Assembly (NCBI RefSeq): GCF_014905555.1
Contig: NZ_BNGS01000001.1
Location: 124,001 to 188,000, forward strand
DNA length: 64,000 nt
Direction: 5' to 3'
Source: Streptomyces sp. Y2F8-2
GTDB lineage: Bacteria > Actinomycetota > Actinomycetes > Streptomycetales > Streptomycetaceae
Shown: piece by piece, positions 1 to 9,773 of the stretch
Position numbering within the stretch: position 1 is the first letter of the stretch
Layout: each line of letters opens with the position of its first letter
The notes under the pieces: model-generated
Database searches by the model: none
What the model was told of the DNA's origin: nothing
Seen by the model: only the letters and a program-made list of their open reading frames with translations
Made by a program: the position numbers and the translations under genes

Positions 1-1563
1 CCGCTCGCCGCCGCCCTTCCCGCCCGGGCCGCCGCCGACACCCCGGCCTTCCTGCACGGCGTGGCCTCCGGTGACCCACTGCCCGACGGCGTCCTGCTGT
101 GGACCCGGGTGACACCCACCGCGGAGGCGACGCCCGGCTCCGGGCTCGGGCCCGACACCGAGGTGAGCTGGGTGCTCGCCAAGGACAAGGCGTTCACAGC
201 GATCGTCGCCAAGGGATCCGTCACCGCGACCGCCGCCTCGGACCACACCGTGAAGGCCGACGTCCGGGGGCTGGAGCCGGCCACCGACTACTGGTTCCGC
301 TTCTCCGCGGGCGGCACCGACTCCCCCGTCGCCCGCACCCGCACCGCGCCGGCCGCCGACGCCGCCGTGTCAGGCTTGCGCTTCGGTGTGGTCTCCTGCG
401 CCAACTGGGAGGCCGGCTACTTCGCGGCGTACCGGCACCTCGCCGCCCGGGGCGACCTGGACGCGTGGCTGCACCTGGGCGACTACATCTACGAGTACAA
501 GACCGGCGAGTACGCGGCCCGCGGCACCGTCGTGCGCCCGCACGCCCCGGCGAACGAGATCATCACGCTCACCGACTACCGGATCCGGCACGCGAAGTAC
601 AAGACGGATCCCGACCTGCAGGCCCTGCACGCCAAGGCACCGGTCATCGCCATCTGGGACGACCACGAGTTCGCCGACAACGCCTGGTCGGGCGGCGCGG
701 TCAACCACACCGAGGGGGCCGAGGGCACCTGGACGGCCCGCAAGGCGGCGGCCAAGCAGGCGTACTTCGAGTGGATGCCGGTCCGCTCGGCCGTCGAGGG
801 CACGACCTACCGCCGGCTGCGCTTCGGCAAGCTGGCCGACCTCTCCCTTCTGGACCTGCGCTCCTTCCGCTCGCAGCAGGCCTCCACGGGCAGCGGTTCC
901 GTCGACGACCCGGACCGCACGATCACGGGCCGCGCCCAACTCGACTGGCTCAAGGCGGGCTTGAAGGCGTCCGACACCACCTGGCGGCTGGTCGGCAACT
1001 CGGTGATGATCGCGCCGTTCGTCATCGGCTCGCTCTCCGCGGACCTGCTCAAACCGCTGGCCAAGCTGCTGGGGCTGCCGCAGGAGGGCCTCGCCGTCAA
1101 CACCGACCAGTGGGACGGCTACACCGACGACCGCCGTGAACTGCTGGCCCATCTGCGGGCCAACGCGATCCGGAACACCGTGTTCCTGACCGGCGACATC
1201 CACATGGCCTGGGCCAACGACGTCCCGGTCGACGCGGGCACCTACCCGCTGTCCGCCTCCGCCGCCACCGAGTTCGTGGTCACCTCGGTCACCTCCGACA
1301 ACCTCGACGACATCGTCAAGGTTCCCGAGGGCACCGTCTCGGCGGTGGCCGCGCCGGTCATCCGCGCGGCCAACCGGCACGTCCACTGGGTGGACACCGA
1401 CCGTCACGGCTACGGCGTGCTGGACATCACCGCCGAGCGCGCGCAGATGGACTACTACGTCCTGTCCGACCGCACTAACGCGAGCGCCACCTCGTCCTGG
1501 GCGCGGTCGTACCGCACCCGCAGCGGTACACAGAAGGTCGAGCGGACGTACGACCCGGTGTAG
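1..1563 (+). CDS. phoD: PhoD-family alkaline phosphatase/phosphodiesterase, 5' end outside window
   Basis: The frame is open from base 1, so the N-terminus is missing. The first codons read as an Ala-rich signal peptide end (ALPARAAA), followed by [10 protein letters not shown], the usual start of mature PhoD proteins. An N-terminal PhoD_N-like beta domain is followed by the metallophosphatase domain. Visible metal-site motifs are [18 protein letters not shown] and LTGDIHMAW. PhoD enzymes are normally Tat-exported and release phosphate from phosphate esters outside the cell using calcium and iron; the twin-arginine motif would lie outside this window. It ends at TAG (1561-1563) and converges with the hydrolase gene, leaving only 15 bases between them. 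No PHO box can be assessed because the upstream region is absent. The family call is firm; the substrate is not. Confidence 0.93.
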   Translation, partial: PLAAALPARAAADTPAFLHGVASGDPLPDGVLLWTRVTPTAEATPGSGLGPDTEVSWVLAKDKAFTAIVAKGSVTATAASDHTVKADVRGLEPATDYWFRFSAGGTDSPVARTRTAPAADAAVSGLRFGVVSCANWEAGYFAAYRHLAARGDLDAWLHLGDYIYEYKTGEYAARGTVVRPHAPANEIITLTDYRIRHAKYKTDPDLQALHAKAPVIAIWDDHEFADNAWSGGAVNHTEGAEGTWTARKAAAKQAYFEWMPVRSAVEGTTYRRLRFGKLADLSLLDLRSFRSQQASTGSGSVDDPDRTITGRAQLDWLKAGLKASDTTWRLVGNSVMIAPFVIGSLSADLLKPLAKLLGLPQEGLAVNTDQWDGYTDDRRELLAHLRANAIRNTVFLTGDIHMAWANDVPVDAGTYPLSASAATEFVVTSVTSDNLDDIVKVPEGTVSAVAAPVIRAANRHVHWVDTDRHGYGVLDITAERAQMDYYVLSDRTNASATSSWARSYRTRSGTQKVERTYDPV

Positions 1564-1578
1564 GCCGCCGGGAGCCCG

Positions 1579-2148
1579 CTACAGGCTGTCGAGGAAGCCG
1601 AGCGCCACCCGCCAGGTGGCCTCGGCCGCCTCCTCGTCGTAGTCCGGCAGGTCCGGGTCCGTGTACAGGTGGCCCGCGCCCGCGTACCGGTAGATCTCCA
1701 CGTCCGCGCCCGCTCTGCCCATCTGCAGGTACCAGGCGCTGAGCCAGTCGTCCGTCTCGAACGGGTCCGGCTCCGCGACGTGCAGCTGGACCGGCAGGGC
1801 GTCCACCGAGGCGCTCGGCGCGATGTCCGAGGTGCCGTGCAGCAGCAGGAGTCCGCGCGCCTTGTGGTCGCCCAGCGCCAGGGTCTGCCCGATGGACGCG
1901 CCCAGCGAGAACCCGGCGTACACGAGTCCTCGCTCCGAGTAGGGCGCGGCGGCCAGGACGGCCCGCTTGAGCAGCTCTTCCTTCCCGATCTCGTCCTTGA
2001 AGGCCATGCCCTCCTCGACCGTCTCGAAGGTGCGGCCGTCGAACAGGTCGGGGGTCCACACCTCGTGCCCGGCGGCGCGGAGCCGGTCGGCGGCGGCCCG
2101 GACGGCCGGCCGCAGCCCGTACGTCGAGTGGAAGAGCATGATGTTCAT
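1579..2148 (-). CDS. Dienelactone hydrolase family protein
   Basis: A small alpha/beta hydrolase of 189 residues. I chose the ATG at 2148 (MNIMLFHSTYG) because family similarity begins there; the longer upstream frame runs into the divergent mscS promoter region and looks like noise. The nucleophile motif is GFSLGA, so the nucleophile is Ser rather than the Cys of classical dienelactone hydrolase. The catalytic His is in GAGHLYTD near the C-terminus, with an acidic residue in the VAEPDPFE segment. Probably cytoplasmic, acting on an unknown ester or lactone. It is divergent from mscS with about 100 bases between the starts. The substrate cannot be predicted from the sequence. Confidence 0.85.
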   Translation of the reverse strand: MNIMLFHSTYGLRPAVRAAADRLRAAGHEVWTPDLFDGRTFETVEEGMAFKDEIGKEELLKRAVLAAAPYSERGLVYAGFSLGASIGQTLALGDHKARGLLLLHGTSDIAPSASVDALPVQLHVAEPDPFETDDWLSAWYLQMGRAGADVEIYRYAGAGHLYTDPDLPDYDEEAAEATWRVALGFLDSL

Positions 2149-2250
2149 GAGCCCATGGTGCCAGCCGGGACGGACAACGCCGTGCGCTGCGCGGCAGCGG
2201 GTGTTCTTGGCCACAGGTTCACGGCGGGCCCCACTGGTTACGTTCCAAGG

Positions 2251-3360
2251 ATGGAGAACGTACTGCGCCCGGTGATCGTCGTCGGCGGCACGGTCGGACT
2301 CACCCTGCTCATCGGGTGGGGCACGGACGTCCTGCTGCGCAAGGCGAACGCCCGGCACCCCGAGACGCCCCTGTGGGGTCTGCTGCGCCGCGGCCGCATC
2401 CCCTACCAGCTCGTGTTGTGCACGGCCCTGCTGAGGGGCTCCTACGACCAGGCCAAGGTGCTCCAGGCGCATCAGGTCGGCATCGGCCGGACGCTCACCC
2501 TGGTGCTGATCGGTTCCGCGGCCTGGCTGGTGATCCGCATCGCGGGGGCCGTGGTCGAGACGACGTACAGCCGCTACGCCCGCGCCCACCACGACCCGGC
2601 CCGGGTCCGGCGCGTGCGCACCCAGGTCACGCTGATCATGCGCGTGGTGTACGCGACCGTCGGGGTGGTGGCGGCCAGCGCGATGCTGCTGACGTTCCCG
2701 GCGATGCGCACGGCCGGCGCCTCGCTGCTGGCCTCGGCCGGCATCCTCGGCATCGTCGCCGGTGTCGCCGCACAGTCCACGCTCTCCAACCTCTTCGCCG
2801 GGCTGCAGATCGCGTTCGGCGACATGGTGCGGCTCGGCGACACGGTGGTCGTGGACGGCGAGTGGGGCACGGTCGAGGAGATCACCCTGACGTTCCTGAC
2901 CGTGCGCACCTGGGACGAGCGGCGGATCACCATGCCGGTGTCGTACTTCACCTCCAAGCCCTTCGAGAACTGGTCGCGCGGCAGCGCCCAGATGACCGGC
3001 ATCGTCTACTTCCACGTCGACCACACCGCGCCCGTGGACGCGATGCGCGACAAGCTGCGCGACATCCTGCGCCACTGCCCGGCGTGGGACGGCCGGGCCT
3101 ACGGCCTCCAGGTCACCGACTCGACACCCAACACCATGCAGGTGCGGGCGCTGGTGACCGCCAAGGACGCGGACGACATATGGACGGCGCGGGTCACGGT
3201 GCGCGAGGAGCTCATCCGCTGGCTGGCCGAGGAGCATCCCTACGCGCTGCCGCGGGTCAACACTGCGGGCGCCATACCTCCGCCCGGCTGGAACGGTCAC
3301 TCCTCGCGCGACGGACAGTTCCACAAGGCGTACGAACAGCAGCGGGCGGGCCGGGGATGA
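2251..3360 (+). CDS. MscS-family mechanosensitive ion channel
   Basis: A 369-residue membrane protein. Start chosen at MENVLRPVIVVGG; the frame upstream has no membrane-protein character. The N-terminal half holds about four hydrophobic segments. The last of these, with SLLASAGILGIVAGVAAQ, has the Gly/Ala pattern of the pore-lining helix TM3 of MscS. It is followed by the conserved NLFAGLQIAF stretch and the cytoplasmic beta domain (DTVVVDGEWGTVEEI, VRTWDERRITMPVSYF). MscS channels open under membrane tension and release solutes on osmotic downshift. A TACGTT box ends 6 bases before the ATG, so the message could be short-leadered or leaderless; only a weak AAGG precedes the start. Confidence 0.9.
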   Translation: MENVLRPVIVVGGTVGLTLLIGWGTDVLLRKANARHPETPLWGLLRRGRIPYQLVLCTALLRGSYDQAKVLQAHQVGIGRTLTLVLIGSAAWLVIRIAGAVVETTYSRYARAHHDPARVRRVRTQVTLIMRVVYATVGVVAASAMLLTFPAMRTAGASLLASAGILGIVAGVAAQSTLSNLFAGLQIAFGDMVRLGDTVVVDGEWGTVEEITLTFLTVRTWDERRITMPVSYFTSKPFENWSRGSAQMTGIVYFHVDHTAPVDAMRDKLRDILRHCPAWDGRAYGLQVTDSTPNTMQVRALVTAKDADDIWTARVTVREELIRWLAEEHPYALPRVNTAGAIPPPGWNGHSSRDGQFHKAYEQQRAGRG

Positions 3361-3372
3361 TCCCCGCCCACG

Positions 3373-4113
3373 TCAGCGGCCGCGTTCTGCGCCGCCGTTG
3401 ACCTGGATCACCTGCGCGGTGATGTGGCGGGCGCCGGGGGACGCCAGCCAGTGCAGGGTGGCGGCGACGTCGCCGGGCGTGGCGGCACGTCCGATGGATG
3501 TCTCGGCGATGAGCCGCTCGCGCCGCGCCGGGTCCATCGCTTCGCCGAAGAACTCGGTGTCCTCGACATAGCCGGGCGCGACCACGTTCACCGTGACGCC
3601 GCGCGGCCCGAGCTCCCGGGCCAGATCGAAGGCGTACGGGTGCAGGGCGGCCTTGGAGGCGGCGTACGCGCCGCTGCCGGAGCCGCGGTAGGCGGCGATG
3701 GAGCTGAGGAACAGCACCCGGCCCCCGGGGGAGGCGAGCCGGTCCCGCAGTGCCTCGGTGAGCAGGGCCGCGGTCAGCACGTTCAGCCGGAAGTTGACGG
3801 TCCAGGTGTGCGCGACGGTTTCGAGCGGATCTTCGATGTCGGCCTTGGGTTCCAGGAGCCCGCTGCCGCCCGCGCTGTTGACGAGGACGTCCACGGTGCC
3901 CAGCTCGTCGGCCACGAACCGGGCGACGCCGCGCACGGCGTGCGGGTCGCTCAGGTCGGCCGCATAGGTGAGCGCCCCGGGCACGTCGGCCTTCTCCAGC
4001 ACCTCCGCCCGGCGTCCGAGGAGCAGCACCCGGTCTCCGTCCGCCGCGAAGGCCCGCGCCGCCGCAAGGCCGATCCCCGTGCCACCGCCACTGATCACCA
4101 CGTTGCGCGTCAT
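3373..4113 (-). CDS. SDR family NAD(P)-dependent oxidoreductase
   Basis: A 246-residue classical short-chain dehydrogenase. Start placed at MTRNVVISGG; an ATG five codons upstream (4128) is possible. The cofactor-binding motif is GGGTGIG near residue 10. The NNAG-equivalent segment reads NSAGG, and the catalytic residues are Ser in FLSSIAAY and the YAASK pair. The C-terminal segment has VAPGYVEDT and ends VNGGAERGR. It converges with mscS at its 3' end (12 bases between stops) and lies downstream of the antiporter on the same strand. Substrate unknown. Confidence 0.9.
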   Translation of the reverse strand: MTRNVVISGGGTGIGLAAARAFAADGDRVLLLGRRAEVLEKADVPGALTYAADLSDPHAVRGVARFVADELGTVDVLVNSAGGSGLLEPKADIEDPLETVAHTWTVNFRLNVLTAALLTEALRDRLASPGGRVLFLSSIAAYRGSGSGAYAASKAALHPYAFDLARELGPRGVTVNVVAPGYVEDTEFFGEAMDPARRERLIAETSIGRAATPGDVAATLHWLASPGARHITAQVIQVNGGAERGR

Positions 4114-4191
4114 GATCCGATCGTACAAAAGCCGCTTAAGGTGAGGCGATTGCTCTTCCGGGCGGGTCGCGGGACGGCCCGGCGGCGGATG

Positions 4192-5808
4192 TCAGCGCAG
4201 GCTGCGGACGTCCAGGTGGCGCAGCACCCGGTCGACGATCTCCGGGTCGGCACCCGGTTCGCTGCGTGCCGCCAGCACCTCGTGGCGTGCCGCGCTCAGC
4301 ATCTCCCCGTGGATCCTGCGTACCCGTTTGACGCGCCGGGCCCGCTGCTCGTGTGCCTCGCGCCGCTCCTCGTCCCCGAGGTCGGGGCTGATACGGGCGC
4401 CGATGTCGAAGGCCCGCCGCAGCAACTGCTCGGACAGCTCGTCCGGCAGCTCCTCGACCTGCTCGATCTCCTTCAGCCTGCGCTTCGCCGCCTTGGCCGC
4501 GCGAACCGCCAGCGCGTGCTCGAACTCCTTTTCGCTCTCCGTGTCGGCCCGCACGTTCAACCTCCGCACCAGCCACGGCAGCGTGAGCCCCTGGAGCACG
4601 AGCGTGGCGATGATCACCCCGAAGGCGATGAAGACGATCTCGTCCCGGCCGGGGAAGGGCGATCCGTCGTCCATGGTCAGTGGAATGGCCAGGGCCAGCG
4701 CCACCGACGCCACGCCCCGCATGCCCGACCACCACATGACGACGGTCTCCCGCCAGGACACCGGGATCTCCTCGTCGTAGTTCCGTTTGGCGTGCAGCCG
4801 CTTGGTCAGCCAGGTCGCGGGCAGCAGCCACGCGAGGCGGACGAACACCACGACGGCCACGATCGCGGCGGCCCAGCCGAGCATCTCGCCCCACCGCCCG
4901 GACGCGGTCCGGATCGCGTGGTGCAGTTCCAGCCCGATGAGCCCGAACGCGATCCCGGTGACCAGGGTGTCCACGACGTCCCAGAACGTGTGCCCGGCGA
5001 GCCGCATCATCACATCGTCCGGATCGGCCGCGTACTCCGCCAGGAACAGTGCGGTGACCAGCACGGACAGCACACCGGAGCCGTGCAGCTCCTCGGCCAG
5101 GACATACGAGGCGTAGGGCACGAGGAGCGTCAGGCCGATCTGCAGGGTGGCGTCGCCGAGCAGGTCGAGCAGCTTGTTGGCGGCCCAGCCGAGGGCGCAC
5201 CCGACGGCGAGGGCGACGACCGCGGAGAGCGCGAGTTCGACCAGGGCGTGCGGCAGCGAGAACGTTCCGCTGACGGCGGCGGCGATCGCGACGTGGTAGA
5301 GCACGATCGCCGTCACGTCGTTGAACAGGCCTTCGCCCTCCAGGATCGACACCAGGCGGCGGGGCAGCCCGAGCTGTCCCGCGACGGCGGTCGCCGCGAC
5401 CGGGTCGGGCGGCGCGACCAGGGCGCCGAGCGCCACCGCCGCGGCGACCGGCAGCCCCGGCACGACCTCGTGGGCGACGGCGGCCACGCACACGGTGGTG
5501 ACGAACACCAGCGCGACGGCCAGCAGGAAGATGGGCCGCTTGTTGGCCGTGAACTGCCGCCACGACGTGCGGCGCACCGCCGCGTACAGCAGCGGCGGCA
5601 GCAGCGCGGGCAGGATCAGCCCGGGCGGGATGTTGACGTTGGGCACGAAGTCGAGCAGGGCGAGCACGATCCCGAGCAGGGTCATCAGCACCGGCGCCGG
5701 CAGCCGGAGCCGGTCCCCCACCGGGACGCTCACCACGGCCCCGAGCAACAGCAGCAGGAACAGGGCCAGTTGGTCCACGGTGAGCGCTCCGGGAGGTTCG
5801 ACGTTCAC
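4192..5808 (-). CDS. CPA1-type Na+/H+ antiporter
   Basis: A 538-residue protein with about 12 hydrophobic segments in the first 400 residues and a charged cytoplasmic tail of about 130 residues rich in Glu/Arg. Starts at GTG (5808), MNVEPPGALTVDQLALF. CPA1 hallmarks include the PPDPVAATAV stretch, a FNDVTAIVLYH segment carrying the conserved ND-type residues, and the later WSGMRGVASVALALA helix. Expected role: exchange of cytoplasmic Na+ (or K+) for external protons in pH and salt homeostasis. It is followed on the same strand by the SDR gene after 78 bases. Ion specificity cannot be assigned. Confidence 0.92.
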   Translation of the reverse strand: MNVEPPGALTVDQLALFLLLLLGAVVSVPVGDRLRLPAPVLMTLLGIVLALLDFVPNVNIPPGLILPALLPPLLYAAVRRTSWRQFTANKRPIFLLAVALVFVTTVCVAAVAHEVVPGLPVAAAVALGALVAPPDPVAATAVAGQLGLPRRLVSILEGEGLFNDVTAIVLYHVAIAAAVSGTFSLPHALVELALSAVVALAVGCALGWAANKLLDLLGDATLQIGLTLLVPYASYVLAEELHGSGVLSVLVTALFLAEYAADPDDVMMRLAGHTFWDVVDTLVTGIAFGLIGLELHHAIRTASGRWGEMLGWAAAIVAVVVFVRLAWLLPATWLTKRLHAKRNYDEEIPVSWRETVVMWWSGMRGVASVALALAIPLTMDDGSPFPGRDEIVFIAFGVIIATLVLQGLTLPWLVRRLNVRADTESEKEFEHALAVRAAKAAKRRLKEIEQVEELPDELSEQLLRRAFDIGARISPDLGDEERREAHEQRARRVKRVRRIHGEMLSAARHEVLAARSEPGADPEIVDRVLRHLDVRSLR

Positions 5809-5862
5809 ACAGCAGGTCTCAAGCCTGCCATGCCACCCTTCTCACCCGTTTTTCCTGCTTCA

Positions 5863-6339
5863 CTACAGAGAGCGCCGCATCGATCGGTGCGGTATCCCCG
5901 CGTCGGGGAACTCCGGCCCGTACGCCGCGTAGCCCAGCCGCTCGTAGAAGCCCAGCGCCTGGGTCTGCGCGTGCAGGTCCACCGCCGTCAGACCACGCGC
6001 GCGTGCCGCGTCCTCGATGGCCCGCACCAGCTGGGCGCCGACGCCCAGGCCGCGTGCCTCCCGCGTCACCGCCAGACGCCCGAGGGAGCCCACGGACGCG
6101 TCGCCGCCGTTCTTGGCGGCGGCCGCCTCCCCGTGCAGCAGCCGGCCCGTACCGAGCGGCACGCCGTCCTCCCGGACGGCCAGGACGTGCACGGCGGCGG
6201 CGTCGTACGTGTCGTACTCGATGTCCTCGGGCACGCCCTGCTCGCCGACGAAGACCTCCTTGCGGACCGCGAAGCACGCCTCGCGGTCGGCGGGCTCCTC
6301 GGCGATCCGCACGACGTAACCGGCGTTCCCGGCGCTCAT
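5863..6339 (-). CDS. GNAT family N-acetyltransferase
   Basis: A 158-residue protein. ATG at 6339 overlaps the rluD stop in an ATGA, so the two genes are translationally coupled. Similarity to ElaA/GNAT proteins begins at [25 protein letters not shown]. The acetyl-CoA binding motif A is visible as [18 protein letters not shown] (R-G-x-G-x-G/A pattern), with a C-terminal [15 protein letters not shown] stretch typical of the fold. Residues [12 protein letters not shown] resemble the ElaA subgroup. The acyl acceptor is unknown. Confidence 0.88.
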   Translation of the reverse strand: MSAGNAGYVVRIAEEPADREACFAVRKEVFVGEQGVPEDIEYDTYDAAAVHVLAVREDGVPLGTGRLLHGEAAAAKNGGDASVGSLGRLAVTREARGLGVGAQLVRAIEDAARARGLTAVDLHAQTQALGFYERLGYAAYGPEFPDAGIPHRSMRRSL

Positions 6340-7280
6340 GCCCAGCTCTCCTCGCGCACCTTGTCCAGCGCCTTCTGCAGGTCGGCGGGGTAGGCGCTCT
6401 CGAACTCCACCCATTGCCCGTCCCCCGGGTGCTCGAAGCCGAGGCGTACGGCGTGCAGCCACTGGCGGGTCAGGCCGAGCCGCTTGGCGAGCGTCGGGTC
6501 CGCGCCGTACGTCAGGTCGCCGACGCACGGGTGCCGGTGGGCGGCCATGTGGACGCGGATCTGGTGCGTACGCCCCGTCTCCAGCTTGACGTCGAGCAGG
6601 GACGCCGAGCGGAAGGCCTCGAGCAGGTCGTAGTGCGTGACCGAGGGCTTGCCGTCGGCCGTGACCGCCCACTTGTAGTCGTGGGTGGGGTGGCGGCCGA
6701 TGGGTGCGTCGATGGTGCCGCTGGTCGGGTCGGGGTGGCCCTGGACGAGCGTGTGGTAGCGCTTGTCGACCGTGCGCTCCTTGAACTGGCGCTTGAGCGA
6801 CGTGTACGCGTACTCCGACTTGGCCACCACCATCAGGCCGGACGTGCCGACGTCGAGGCGGTGGACGATGCCCTGGCGCTCGGCGGCGCCGGAGGTGGAG
6901 ATCCGGTAGCCGGCCGCCGCCAGGCCGCCGATCACGGTCGGACCGGTCCAGCCGGGGCTGGGGTGCGCGGCGACGCCGATCGGCTTGACGATCACGACCA
7001 CGTCCTCGTCGTCGTGCACGATCTCCATGCCCTCGACCGGCTCGGCGACCACCTGCACCGGCGCGGGCGCCTGCGGCATCTCGACCTCGAGCCAGGCGCC
7101 GCCGCGCACCCGCTCCGACTTGCCGACCACAGCACCGTCGACCTGCACCTTGCCCGCCGCGGCCAGCTCCGCGGCTTTGGTGCGGGAGAAGCCGAACATG
7201 CGGGAGATGGCGGCGTCGACGCGCTCGCCCTCCAGGCCGTCGGGCACGGGCAGGGTACGGATCTCGGGAAGGGTGCTCAC
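6336..7280 (-). CDS. rluD: RluA/RluD-family 23S rRNA pseudouridine synthase
   Basis: A 314-residue protein with a GTG start at 7280. An S4 RNA-binding domain occupies about residues 15-75 ([27 protein letters not shown] in segments), followed by the catalytic domain. The catalytic Asp is in [26 protein letters not shown] and the [10 protein letters not shown] region are further family marks. RluD-type enzymes convert uridines to pseudouridine in 23S rRNA helix 69; the exact target here is inferred from family only. It lies between lspA (upstream) and the GNAT gene (overlapping downstream), an arrangement typical of actinobacteria. Confidence 0.93.
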   Translation of the reverse strand: MSTLPEIRTLPVPDGLEGERVDAAISRMFGFSRTKAAELAAAGKVQVDGAVVGKSERVRGGAWLEVEMPQAPAPVQVVAEPVEGMEIVHDDEDVVVIVKPIGVAAHPSPGWTGPTVIGGLAAAGYRISTSGAAERQGIVHRLDVGTSGLMVVAKSEYAYTSLKRQFKERTVDKRYHTLVQGHPDPTSGTIDAPIGRHPTHDYKWAVTADGKPSVTHYDLLEAFRSASLLDVKLETGRTHQIRVHMAAHRHPCVGDLTYGADPTLAKRLGLTRQWLHAVRLGFEHPGDGQWVEFESAYPADLQKALDKVREESWA

Positions 7281-7364
7281 CCGTCGAGTATGCCGGACGG
7301 GTCCCCCGGCCCCGAGAGGAGCCTGTGGACAACGGCCTCGGGCCTTGTGGACTGCCCCGCGATC

Positions 7365-7985
7365 TCAGTCCTTGTGGACGGTGCCGTCCGGGTCGAGCCC
7401 GCGGAAGGACAGCAGCACGATGAGGATGCCGCCGCAGACGATCGCCGAGTCGGCCAGGTTGAAGACCGCGAAGTGCTTGGGCGCGATGAAGTCGACGACC
7501 GCGCCCTCGAACACGCCCGGCGAGCGGAAGATCCGGTCGGTGAGGTTGCCGAGCGCGCCGCCGAGCAGCAGGCCGAGGGCGATCGCCCAGGGCAGGCTGT
7601 AGAGCTTGCGGGCGAGCCGGGCGATCACCACGATCACCGCCGCCGCGATCACCGTGAAGATCACGGTGAAGGCCTCACCGAAGCCGAAGGCCGCACCCGG
7701 GTTGCGGATCGCCTCGAACTTCAGCCAGTCCCCGATGATCTCGATCGGCTCGTGGTGCTCCAGCTTCGCGACCACGATCAGCTTACTGATCAGGTCGAGG
7801 GTGTACGCGAAGGCGGCGACCGCGAACAGGACCGCGATCCGGCGCCTGCCCCTGGGGCGCTCGGCGGCGCCGGAACCAGGCGCCTGAGCTCCGGCGCCCT
7901 CGGCCGGGCCCCGCCCGTCGGACTGCTCCGGCCCGGCCGCGTCTGGGATGTCCGGCGTACCGATGATGCGCTCCGCCTCTGCCAC
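7365..7985 (-). CDS. lspA: Lipoprotein signal peptidase (signal peptidase II)
   Basis: A 206-residue inner-membrane aspartic protease that removes signal peptides from lipid-modified prolipoproteins. GTG start at 7985 with GAGGG six bases upstream. A long hydrophilic N-terminal extension of about 50 residues (rich in Gly/Ala/Arg) precedes four membrane segments. Family motifs: [17 protein letters not shown] (first catalytic Asp) and VFNLADSAI (second catalytic Asp). The 84 bases to rluD suggest a shared transcript. The extension is longer than in E. coli LspA and probably cytoplasmic. Confidence 0.95.
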   Translation of the reverse strand: MAEAERIIGTPDIPDAAGPEQSDGRGPAEGAGAQAPGSGAAERPRGRRRIAVLFAVAAFAYTLDLISKLIVVAKLEHHEPIEIIGDWLKFEAIRNPGAAFGFGEAFTVIFTVIAAAVIVVIARLARKLYSLPWAIALGLLLGGALGNLTDRIFRSPGVFEGAVVDFIAPKHFAVFNLADSAIVCGGILIVLLSFRGLDPDGTVHKD

Positions 7986-8062
7986 GTGAATCCCTCAACT
8001 TAGGTGCCCTGACTGGACGAGACTACGACACCATCGCGCCGGATCCCGTGTTCAGGCGGGGC

Positions 8063-9724
8063 TCATGGGCGGCGTTCCCGCTTCTGCTTGCACTCCACGC
8101 ACAGGGTGGCACGCGGAAATGCCTGCATACGGGCCTTGCCGATGGGGTTGCCGCAGCTCTCGCACAGGCCGTAGGTGCCGGAGTCGAGACGTTCCAGGGC
8201 GTGTTCGGTCTGTTCGAGCATCTCCCGGGCGTTGTGGGCGAGCGCCATCTCGTGCTCACGGGTGATGTTCTTGGTGCCGGTGTCCGCCTGGTCGTCGCCG
8301 GCGCCGTCCCCGGAGTCGCGCATGAGGCCGACCAGCGCCTGTTCGGAGGCATCGATCTCGCCGCGCAGCCGCAGGGCCTCGGACTCCAGCTCTGCGCGCG
8401 CCTCGGCCACCTCCTCGGGGGTCCACGGGTCCTCTCCGGGGCGCACCGCCAGTTCCCCGGGCTCGGCCGCGGCGATCCTCGCCTTGGGGACCGCGGTGGG
8501 GCCCGTGTCCGCCGTGGCCGTCCCAGGAGTCTTCTTCGCAACCACCGTCGTGGCTCCCGTCTGCTTCGCGGCCTCGACCTCGCTCGCCTTCTTGGCCGTG
8601 CTCTTCTTGGCCGCACTCTTCGTAGGGGTGCTTTTCGTCGTGCCGCCCTTCGCGGCGCCCTTGTCGGCGGCGGCCTTGGAGGGGGCCGCCTTTCCGGCGG
8701 CGGCTTTCTTGGCCGCCGTCCTGGGGGTGACGGCCTTCTTGGCCGCCGTCTTCGGGGTGACGGCCTTCTCGGCCGCCGTCTTCTTGGCAGCGGCCTTCTT
8801 CGCTGCCGCCTTCTTAGCGACGGTGCTGGTCACCGGAGCCTCCTTGCCGGGCGCCGCCTTCTTCGCCGCCGCCTTCTCGGGAACAGTGCCGGGTGCTGCC
8901 GCCTTCTCGGCAACGACACCCTTGGTTGCCGCCTTTTTGGCCGCCGCCTTCTTGGTGACGGACTTCTTGGCCGCCTTCTTGGTGACGGACTTCTTGGCCG
9001 CCGCCTGCTTCGGGACGGCCTTCTCAGCCGCCGCTGACTTCTTGGCGACGGTCTTCCTGGCCGGTGCCGTCCGGGTGGTGGTCTTCTTCGCCACCGTCTT
9101 CTTCCCGGCGGTCTCCTTCACCACCGCCTTTTCCGCGACGGTCTTCTTCCCGGCGGGCTTCTTCGCCGCCGTCTTCTTCGCGGCGACGCTCTTCTTCGCC
9201 GCCGTCTTCCTGGTGGCGGTGCCGGTCGCCGCCTTCTCACCCGCCGGACGCTCGGGGTCGCCTTCCTTCCCGGCCGCCTTCTTCGAGGGTGCCGCCTTCG
9301 ACTCCTTCCGGTGGGCGCCGGCCTGCCCGGCGGTCGCCTTGCTGGAGGCCTTGCTCCCACTGGTCCGCTCGCCCGTCCCGGCAGCCGTCGCCCTCATCGC
9401 GCCCGGCCCCTCCGAGGCGTTCACGAGGTCCGTCGCCCCACCGGGGGCGGCGGTTGCCGCTCCAGCGCCCCTGGGCGCCGCCGTGCTCCTTCCCTGCGCG
9501 CCCGTCCCCCCGGCCCCGTGCGCACCTTTCCCGGCCCCGGCCCCGGCCCCGGCCCCGGTGGCAGCCTGGCCCAGCCGGCCGGCCGTCCCCGCCGTCCGCC
9601 TCGCCCCCGCCGTATGGGCGGTCTCCTTTCCGTCCACGTTCCTGGCCGCCACACCGCCGGAGGCAGCCGCACCCGTGGTTCTGCCGGACGCCGACTGCTG
9701 TACGGCGGTCTTCTTCACCACCAT
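8063..9724 (-). CDS. Lys/Ala-rich (histone H1-like) protein with C-terminal DksA/TraR zinc finger
   Basis: A 553-residue protein. ATG at 9724 chosen because AAGGGG lies about 8 bases upstream; the frame continues further but without a ribosome site. Residues from about 145 to 400 are a low-complexity run of KKTAAKK-, KKAVTKK- and KKSAAK-like repeats. The last 110 residues form a DksA/TraR domain (PGEDPWTPEEVAEARAELE in segments, then CESCGNPIGK and, 17 residues after the second Cys, CVECKQ, a four-Cys zinc finger). DksA proteins modulate RNA polymerase through its secondary channel. Whether the basic region binds DNA like a histone H1 tail is inference. It diverges from ileS. The simple repeats suggest length variation between strains. 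Confidence 0.85.
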   Translation of the reverse strand: MVVKKTAVQQSASGRTTGAAASGGVAARNVDGKETAHTAGARRTAGTAGRLGQAATGAGAGAGAGKGAHGAGGTGAQGRSTAAPRGAGAATAAPGGATDLVNASEGPGAMRATAAGTGERTSGSKASSKATAGQAGAHRKESKAAPSKKAAGKEGDPERPAGEKAATGTATRKTAAKKSVAAKKTAAKKPAGKKTVAEKAVVKETAGKKTVAKKTTTRTAPARKTVAKKSAAAEKAVPKQAAAKKSVTKKAAKKSVTKKAAAKKAATKGVVAEKAAAPGTVPEKAAAKKAAPGKEAPVTSTVAKKAAAKKAAAKKTAAEKAVTPKTAAKKAVTPRTAAKKAAAGKAAPSKAAADKGAAKGGTTKSTPTKSAAKKSTAKKASEVEAAKQTGATTVVAKKTPGTATADTGPTAVPKARIAAAEPGELAVRPGEDPWTPEEVAEARAELESEALRLRGEIDASEQALVGLMRDSGDGAGDDQADTGTKNITREHEMALAHNAREMLEQTEHALERLDSGTYGLCESCGNPIGKARMQAFPRATLCVECKQKRERRP

Positions 9725-9737
9725 GGCCGCGGCCCCT

Positions 9738-9750
9738 TCACATATTGTGA
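9738..9750. repeat. Perfect palindrome in the 5' leader of the DksA-like gene
   Basis: TCACA-TAT-TGTGA lies between the putative transcription start (about 9767) and the ribosome-binding site of the minus-strand gene. It could be an operator or a short hairpin. No regulator can be named. Confidence 0.4.
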
Positions 9751-9773
9751 TCTTGCGCGCGAGTCGTGCTGGG

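Noticed and set aside
3424..6393. 989-residue plus-strand open frame opposite the SDR and antiporter genes
   Set aside because: Antisense to two genes with clear motifs; composition (His/Gln/Arg/Gly) typical of shadow frames.
8680..9250. Short repeated DNA resembling an array
   Set aside because: The repeats are codons for the Lys/Ala-rich tail, irregular in length and without unique spacers, so not a CRISPR array.
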